10,146 nucleotides of DNA. Origin: an archaeon. Lineage in GTDB: Archaea > Thermoproteota > Nitrososphaeria_A > Caldarchaeales > Wolframiiraptoraceae. The translations under genes and the position numbers were made by a program. Below the pieces are notes generated by a model. The model saw only the letters and a list, made by a program, of their open reading frames with translations, was not told where the DNA came from and searched no databases. Below, piece by piece: positions 6,238 through 10,146 of the stretch (within the stretch, counting starts at the first letter, position 1; the number at the start of each line of letters is the position of its first letter). The stretch covers positions 1-10,146 of the forward strand of contig JAPDJZ010000012.1 of NCBI GenBank assembly GCA_029258815.1, written 5' to 3'.

Positions 6238-7196
6238 CCCAGCCTCGGAAGGGTTAGGCTCGCTATATCGTATTGCATGTCGGCTATGCTTAGGAGGGCG
6301 TCCCTGACCCTGAGCTGGCCTCCCCTAAGCCTCGGAGGGGTTAGAAGCTTCATCAGCTCCTCGAGATTCCTCTTCACCTGAGAGACTACCTCAACCCTCC
6401 TGTTAAGAAGGGCGTCCATCGAGAGCTTATGATTCTCTAGAAGTATCTCCGCTATCTTCTCGACCTCGAAGCCCTTCCCAGGAGCCGCCTCATCCGCTCT
6501 GATTAGGCCCGAGATCTCGAAGGCCCTATCCGCTATGTTCTCTAGGAAGTAGGCCGCGAGCCTGTAGTCTAGGATCTCGACGCTCGTGAGCCCTAGGCGT
6601 ATCGCTAGAGCTGGGTTCGCGAGGCTCTTCCTGAGAATCCTGACGATATAGAAGTATAGCCTGTCCATATCATCCTCCGTCTTCTCGATCAAGCCCGATA
6701 GCTCCAGATCCCTCTCCCCGGCGTATTCCAGCGAGTATCTCAGCATGTCGTCCGAGAGCTTCCACATCCTCCTGATCACCTCGAGGGGCTTAAGCTCCAT
6801 GGGGTCTATCACCATTCTAAGCGTGATCGAAGCCTGCCCGGATTCTACGATCTCCAGACCCATGAGCCTCTCCTTCAGATAGAATATCTCGCGCTCCAAG
6901 GTTTCCTTAAGGTTTCTCGGGAAGGCTACGCGGATCGAGTCCCAGCCCATCAGATAGGCGGCGACGATCTTATCGATCAAAGCCCTTAGATCCGATTCGA
7001 ATCTAAGCTTGACCTCGCGCTCCTCCTCCACCTCGGTCGGCGAGATTATCAAGGAGCTTCCGGCCACCTCGACAACAACGTAGTCCCCCTCATCCAGCTT
7101 AACCGCGTCAAGCCAGCTCTTGGGAAGGCTTACGACGATCGACCCCCCGCTCCTCATCAAGCTTCTCAGGGTCCTGCTCCTGAACTCGCGCGGCAT
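6234..7196 (-). CDS. AbrB/SpoVT-PhoU domain regulator (phosphate uptake regulator family)
   Basis: 320 aa from ATG 7196. The N-terminus (SGGSIVVSLPKSWLDAVKLDEGDYVVVE) is a typical archaeal AbrB/SpoVT swapped-hairpin DNA-binding domain. Most of the remainder is helical, with two PhoU-like three-helix repeats; one contains LSGLIEKTEDDMDRLYFYIVRIL, with an E/D-rich metal-binding type motif, and another contains RLAAYFLENIADRAFEISGL. Proteins of this architecture are annotated as phosphate uptake regulators in archaea, but no pst transporter, phosphate permease or phosphatase gene is in the window, so the regulated target is unknown. The divergent neighbour is a membrane transporter-like gene sharing the intergenic region. 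A longer start (TTG 7211) is possible, but the TATA box near 7225 is only about 14 nt from it, while ATG 7196 lies at the leaderless distance. GGAG just upstream of ATG also supports it. Confidence 0.85.
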   Translation of the reverse strand: MPREFRSRTLRSLMRSGGSIVVSLPKSWLDAVKLDEGDYVVVEVAGSSLIISPTEVEEEREVKLRFESDLRALIDKIVAAYLMGWDSIRVAFPRNLKETLEREIFYLKERLMGLEIVESGQASITLRMVIDPMELKPLEVIRRMWKLSDDMLRYSLEYAGERDLELSGLIEKTEDDMDRLYFYIVRILRKSLANPALAIRLGLTSVEILDYRLAAYFLENIADRAFEISGLIRADEAAPGKGFEVEKIAEILLENHKLSMDALLNRRVEVVSQVKRNLEELMKLLTPPRLRGGQLRVRDALLSIADMQYDIASLTLPRLG

Positions 7197-7307
7197 GGCT
7201 CCGCAACTCAATACGAATCATTATTAATATTGATTTCCAAGATGCAATACTTATCTACCGACAGACCGCCGAGGAGAACGAGGATTCTCGAGAACTCGGA
7301 GGCCGAC
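7197..7307. promoter_or_regulatory. Divergent promoter region between the PhoU-type regulator and the transporter-kinase pair
   Basis: The AT-rich segment ATTATTAATATTGATT (7220-7235) sits about 29 nt upstream of the - strand ATG at 7196 and can also serve the + strand. A second + strand TATA-like element is ATACTTATC (7246-7254). A perfect 10-bp palindrome, TTCTCGAGAA (7285-7294), follows in the presumed leader of the + strand pair, then the Shine-Dalgarno GGAGG (7298-7302). The arrangement would allow the regulator to control both itself and the transporter pair, but that is inference. Confidence 0.4.
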
Positions 7308-8078
7308 TTGGGAATGGCCGGAGAGTTTAAGGCTAAACCGAGCTTGGAGGCGTCCCTCATAGCGCTTAACGCCGCGCTCTACGCGTCCTTCGGCTACCTA
7401 ACCTACCTCGGAATCTTCGCCCCGGTTTTCGGAACCGTTAGGTTCTGGCCGGCCGTGATAATACCCGCTGCCTTCTCCATCCTGTGCTCCCCGAAGATCG
7501 GGGGGATCGGGGCGGCGATAGGGATATTCATAAGCGATATGCTCGTTCACGGGAGCCCCCTTCTAAGCCTTACGGTCGGGGTTCCGGCGAACCTAATCGC
7601 CTTCTACTTGATCGGGCTTCTGGCCCGGAGGTGGAGGGGTGGAGCGTCCGCGGCCCTCTCGGTCGGGGTTCAGCTAATCCCCCTTCTCGGATGCGTCGCC
7701 CTCTACTCTTGGAGCCTCCCGGACGAGCTTACGGCAACGGTCTTCCTAGCCGTCTCGATAGCCGTCCTAGTGTTCACGCTAATGCTATCGGCAATTCGGA
7801 GGAGGTTCCTCGGGGTCGTAGCTGCTTCGAGCATCGGCCTCATGATCGGAAGCGTGATCATCGGGGCCGGCCTCTGGGCCTACAGCCAATTCTTCATCCT
7901 ACCCGTGGGGAACGTTAGAAACGCTCCGCTCGTCGCGGCCGTGGTCTGGTTTCTCTGGACCTACCTAACCGAGATCCCGTTCCTCCACTTCCTCCTCCCG
8001 CCGATCCTCCAAGCGGTCTCGAAAGCCGTCCCGAGTAAAGTCGGCTATGTCTCGGAGCTGGTGATGAATGAGGGCTAG
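7308..8078 (+). CDS. Multi-spanning membrane protein resembling an ECF-transporter substrate-binding (S) component
   Basis: About 256 aa with roughly seven or eight predicted membrane segments. Counting from ATG 7314 they fall near residues 12-37, 43-60, 62-80, 84-105, 112-132, 141-161, 167-190 and 205-232. The first half resembles S components of energy-coupling-factor vitamin transporters: an early LNAALYA helix, VRFWPAVIIPAAFSILCSPK followed by GGIGAAIGIFISDML, and a glycine-rich GVPANLIAFYLIGLLA helix. Typical S components have six helices and about 180-200 aa, so this one is long. I prefer TTG 7308, 5 nt after GGAGG, or ATG 7314; the frame is open to TTG 7230, but that stretch is polar and overlaps the promoter. 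It overlaps the pantoate kinase start by 11 nt (GTGATGAATGAGGGCTAG), implying coupled translation and a shared role, perhaps import of pantothenate or another CoA precursor. No ECF ATPase or T subunit is present. The substrate is unproven. Confidence 0.6.
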   Translation: MGMAGEFKAKPSLEASLIALNAALYASFGYLTYLGIFAPVFGTVRFWPAVIIPAAFSILCSPKIGGIGAAIGIFISDMLVHGSPLLSLTVGVPANLIAFYLIGLLARRWRGGASAALSVGVQLIPLLGCVALYSWSLPDELTATVFLAVSIAVLVFTLMLSAIRRRFLGVVAASSIGLMIGSVIIGAGLWAYSQFFILPVGNVRNAPLVAAVVWFLWTYLTEIPFLHFLLPPILQAVSKAVPSKVGYVSELVMNEG

Positions 8079-8988
8079 GAGAAGTTATGCGTCGGCTCCG
8101 GCCCCGCTTTCAAGCATATTCTCGCCGAAGATACCCGAGGGCGGGGGGGCCGGGGAGGTCGGCGCGAGGGGCGGAGGCTTCACGATACGTAGAGGGGTCG
8201 AGACCTACGTGGAGTATCTGCCGGGGGAGGCTGACGAGAGCGAGCTCTACCTAAACGATTCTAGAACGAGCTTCATAACCTCAGTTAAGTCCCTCGAGCT
8301 TCTTAGAAAATCTCTGGGATTAAAGGGGAGAGTAATCCTAAGGCATAGGGTTCACGTCCCGATCGGGGCGGGTTTCGGGGTAAGCGCCTCGATAGCCCTC
8401 ACGACGATCCTAGCTCTATTCAAGGTCGCCGATCGCGGGATAACGCTTCGGGAGGCGTGCAGGCTGGTTCACGAGATCGAGGTCGAATGCAGAACGGGCT
8501 TGAATAGCGAGGCGGGCTTTCTCTCCGAGGGGCTTGTGCTCGTCCTAGGCTGGGGCTCGCCGTCGAGGCTCATCCTAGACTCGATACCCATTCCAAGGGA
8601 CTCCCTCATAATCTCGATTTCAGCGTCATCCCTAGGCTCGTCGAGGCTCCTCGAAAGCCGGGAGAGGCTAAGGGCCGTCGAGGAGGTCGGGGATAGGAAG
8701 CTCGAAGATGTTCTAAAGCATCCGACGCCCGAGAACTTCCTTCAAAGGTCTAGGGAGTTCGCCGTCGAGACGGGCTTAGCCACCGAGGAGGTTCAGGAGA
8801 TCTTCGAGGAGCTTGAAAGGCTTCCGGTTATAGGCTATGCTCAGAACATGCTGGGTAGGGCGTGCCACGCCCTAGCTCTGAAGAAGCGCGCGGACGAAGT
8901 TGCGGCGAGGCTTAGAAGCGTCTTCCCGGAGTACCGGGTCGGGGTTCACGAGGTCGGTAACGAGATCAGGGTTTCCGGCCTCGTTTGA
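8068..8988 (+). CDS. Archaeal pantoate kinase (GHMP superfamily)
   Basis: 306 aa, normal for archaeal pantoate kinase. The enzyme phosphorylates pantoate with ATP to 4-phosphopantoate, which phosphopantothenate synthetase then joins to beta-alanine; this replaces the bacterial PanC/CoaA order in archaeal CoA synthesis. The N-terminal ASAPAPLSSIFSPKI followed by GGGFTIRRGVETYVEY matches the family's opening (PAHITGxFxP ... GVxTxV pattern). The GHMP glycine-rich ATP loop is VPIGAGFGVSAS at 97-108, and HEIEVECRTGLNSEAG (135-150) corresponds to the RTGLG-type segment. The C-terminal part has the expected alpha/beta domain. ATG 8068 lies inside the upstream gene and is preceded by GGTGAT. The 3' end overlaps the convergent DHH-like frame by 23 nt. 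The partner phosphopantothenate synthetase is not in the window. Another GHMP kinase is possible but less likely. Confidence 0.8.
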   Translation: MRARRSYASAPAPLSSIFSPKIPEGGGAGEVGARGGGFTIRRGVETYVEYLPGEADESELYLNDSRTSFITSVKSLELLRKSLGLKGRVILRHRVHVPIGAGFGVSASIALTTILALFKVADRGITLREACRLVHEIEVECRTGLNSEAGFLSEGLVLVLGWGSPSRLILDSIPIPRDSLIISISASSLGSSRLLESRERLRAVEEVGDRKLEDVLKHPTPENFLQRSREFAVETGLATEEVQEIFEELERLPVIGYAQNMLGRACHALALKKRADEVAARLRSVFPEYRVGVHEVGNEIRVSGLV

Positions 8989-10146
8989 ACTCCTCGACCA
9001 GCCCATCGCATTCTCGGATGAAGTCCTCCTCCCTTCCGGCGGGAATTAATCCCGATGCCGCGTAGGCGTGGCCGTCGGCGGATCCTCCAATCCTATTCGC
9101 GGCCTCCACGGCCAGATCCGAGATCGCGGGCATCCCTCCCTCCCCGATTAGCTTTGCCAGCGGCTTAGGCGCCCTGATAGATGCTTTAACCCAGCTCCCC
9201 TCGATTCTCCCTAGCCCCGGGATCTCGGGATCGAAGTTCATGAACCCTATGAGATACTTCATCCGATCCACGTTCCTTCGATAGCTCAGCATGGAGGTTA
9301 GGGTTCCGACGGCCTTCGAGCCCAATCCACGGAATAGGTCTCCGAGATGATACCACTGAACCCATTTACCGGTCTTTAGCCCCCTTCTCGAGAGCATGGC
9401 GAAGGCTTGGGCGAACCTCCTCCTCCTAAGCTCCTCGAACCTCCTGGCTAAGTCCTCCGGGATCGTCCTCCCCTTCAGGGATTCGACGGCCTTCCTCGGG
9501 CCATCCTCATAGTATCCTATGCTCCCGATCGCCGTTAGGGTTGATGAGAGTTTATTCCAGGGTTTCCCGAGGAACTTTATCAGGTATTTCTCGGCTTTCC
9601 CGGCCTTCAAGACCTCTACGTCGCCGGCCTTCACGGCATCGTCTAGGGCGATTCGATTAAGGCTTCTCAGGTCTCCGGGGATCTCGGCCGATCCGACGAC
9701 GGCCATCCAAGCCGCGTCCCTGAGATTGAAGCTAGAAAACATTGATGGATCCCTCATAAATATCTTTGTCTCTTTTCTAACTATTCCTCCTAGCTGTGGC
9801 CCAAATATCTTGTCTAGAAGTCCCCTACGATACTTTCTCTTCACAACAATTCGCTCAACGGGTGCTTTTATTCTGCCAGATACATATTTTTCCGTTAAAT
9901 AATAGGAAACAGCCAGCACAATTAGTATTGGAAGAATGATTGCAAGAATTAATTCTAGATAGAGAATAACCCCCTCATCAATAAGCGGGGCTATAATCCA
10001 TCTAAATGGAGAAAAATAATTGTCTAAAACGCCACTAATCCCCATCAATACGTTTATAAATTCGCTTTCAGGCGCATATATCTGTGCGTAAATAAATGCA
10101 ACAAAAGCCATCAAGATTACCGATATGATGACTTTTTGTTTTCTCG
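8966..10146 (-). CDS. Chimeric open frame: ABC-2 permease fragment joined to the C-terminus of a DHH/RecJ-like phosphoesterase (5' end outside window)
   Basis: The frame is open from the right edge, with an internal TTG at 10114 and ATG at 10111, to TGA at 8966-8968. Numbered from 10114, residues 1-129 look like the middle of an ABC-2 type exporter permease: hydrophobic helices at about 1-13 and 47-73, then a basic cytoplasmic stretch ending IVRKETKIFMRDPSMFSSF, after which another helix would be expected. Instead, from about residue 130 (NLRDAAWMAVVGSAE) it matches the latter part of archaeal DHH-family phosphoesterases: SLNRIALDDAVKAG, LTAIGSIGYYEDGP, VQWYHLGDLFRGLGSKAVGT, and the DHHA1 motif GGSADGHAYAASG at 343-355. 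The N-terminal catalytic DHH motif is missing. Base composition and codon use change at the same place. Neither half is complete, so this is probably an assembly chimera or recombination product rather than a functional fusion. The DHH half belongs with the rest of the window by composition. Confidence 0.7.
   Translation of the reverse strand, partial: RKQKVIISVILMAFVAFIYAQIYAPESEFINVLMGISGVLDNYFSPFRWIIAPLIDEGVILYLELILAIILPILIVLAVSYYLTEKYVSGRIKAPVERIVVKRKYRRGLLDKIFGPQLGGIVRKETKIFMRDPSMFSSFNLRDAAWMAVVGSAEIPGDLRSLNRIALDDAVKAGDVEVLKAGKAEKYLIKFLGKPWNKLSSTLTAIGSIGYYEDGPRKAVESLKGRTIPEDLARRFEELRRRRFAQAFAMLSRRGLKTGKWVQWYHLGDLFRGLGSKAVGTLTSMLSYRRNVDRMKYLIGFMNFDPEIPGLGRIEGSWVKASIRAPKPLAKLIGEGGMPAISDLAVEAANRIGGSADGHAYAASGLIPAGREEDFIRECDGLVEEFKRGRKP
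9731..10146. other. AT-rich segment carrying the permease fragment, foreign in composition
   Basis: Hand counts give 19/60 G+C for 9901-9960 and 23/60 for 10021-10080, against 36/60 for 9361-9420 inside the DHH part. The change is abrupt and falls at the ABC-2/DHH domain switch (codons at about 9725-9740). Codons in this segment prefer A/T endings (ATA, ATT, AAA, TTT), unlike the rest of the window. This suggests a different genome or replicon of origin, a transferred segment, or a misjoined contig. Confidence 0.7.

Noticed and set aside
7197..7211. TTG 7211 as start of the AbrB-PhoU regulator
   Set aside because: The TATA box would be only about 14 nt away, so that codon would probably not be transcribed; ATG 7196 fits better.
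7230..7307. N-terminal extension of the membrane protein from TTG 7230
   Set aside because: The added residues are polar and arginine-rich, overlap the TATA region of the divergent promoter, and lack a ribosome-binding site, whereas TTG 7308 follows GGAGG.
9519..9902. A 127-codon + strand ORF across the composition breakpoint
   Set aside because: It is antisense to both recognisable halves of the chimeric frame and shows no protein-like features of its own.
1..10146. CRISPR array, insertion sequence, toxin-antitoxin or defence cassette
   Set aside because: No regularly spaced repeats, transposase motifs, terminal inverted repeats with target duplications, or small paired genes of that kind were seen.

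Overview
The window looks archaeal. It encodes class I release factor aRF1, a HerA-type ATPase, the archaea-only CoA enzyme pantoate kinase, a Fap7/AK6-type nucleotide kinase and an AbrB-PhoU regulator. Promoters look like TATA boxes about 25-30 nt upstream of leaderless or short-leader starts. Coding sequence is GC-rich and uses AGG/AGA and ATA heavily; the proteins are rich in charged residues, which fits a thermophile. A TACK-type lineage (for example Korarchaeota- or Bathyarchaeia-like) is a guess from protein flavour only.

Layout: the left edge (2-202, +) holds the C-terminal end of a membrane protein that runs convergently into a HerA-family ATPase (110-1636, -). Upstream of the ATPase on the same strand lie a LarA-type (DUF2088) nickel-enzyme homologue (1724-2980) and a GalT-family nucleotidyltransferase (3193-4191), each apparently with its own promoter. 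On the + strand follow a divergent AK6/Fap7-like kinase (4285-4866) and aRF1 (4969-6237), a translation and ribosome-biogenesis pair. aRF1 meets an AbrB-PhoU regulator (6234-7196, -) tail to tail; the two stop codons share CTAG. Divergent from the regulator is a translationally coupled pair: a multi-spanning membrane protein resembling an ECF-transporter S component (7308-8078) and pantoate kinase (8068-8988), suggesting uptake of a CoA precursor or related compound.

The right end is anomalous. A single open frame on the - strand (8966 to the right edge) joins an AT-rich ABC-2 permease fragment in frame to the C-terminal part of a DHH/RecJ-like phosphoesterase. The base-composition change coincides with the domain change near 9725-9740. 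This is either a chimeric assembly join or a recent recombination.

I found no tRNA or rRNA genes, CRISPR arrays, insertion sequences or clear defence system. No complete undescribed system is evident. The points most worth a second look are the junction, the HPHSH (not HPHxQ) active site of the GalT homologue, the membrane protein coupled to pantoate kinase, a probable CTG start for the HerA-like gene, and the loss of the Asp-x-His motif in the AK6-like kinase.
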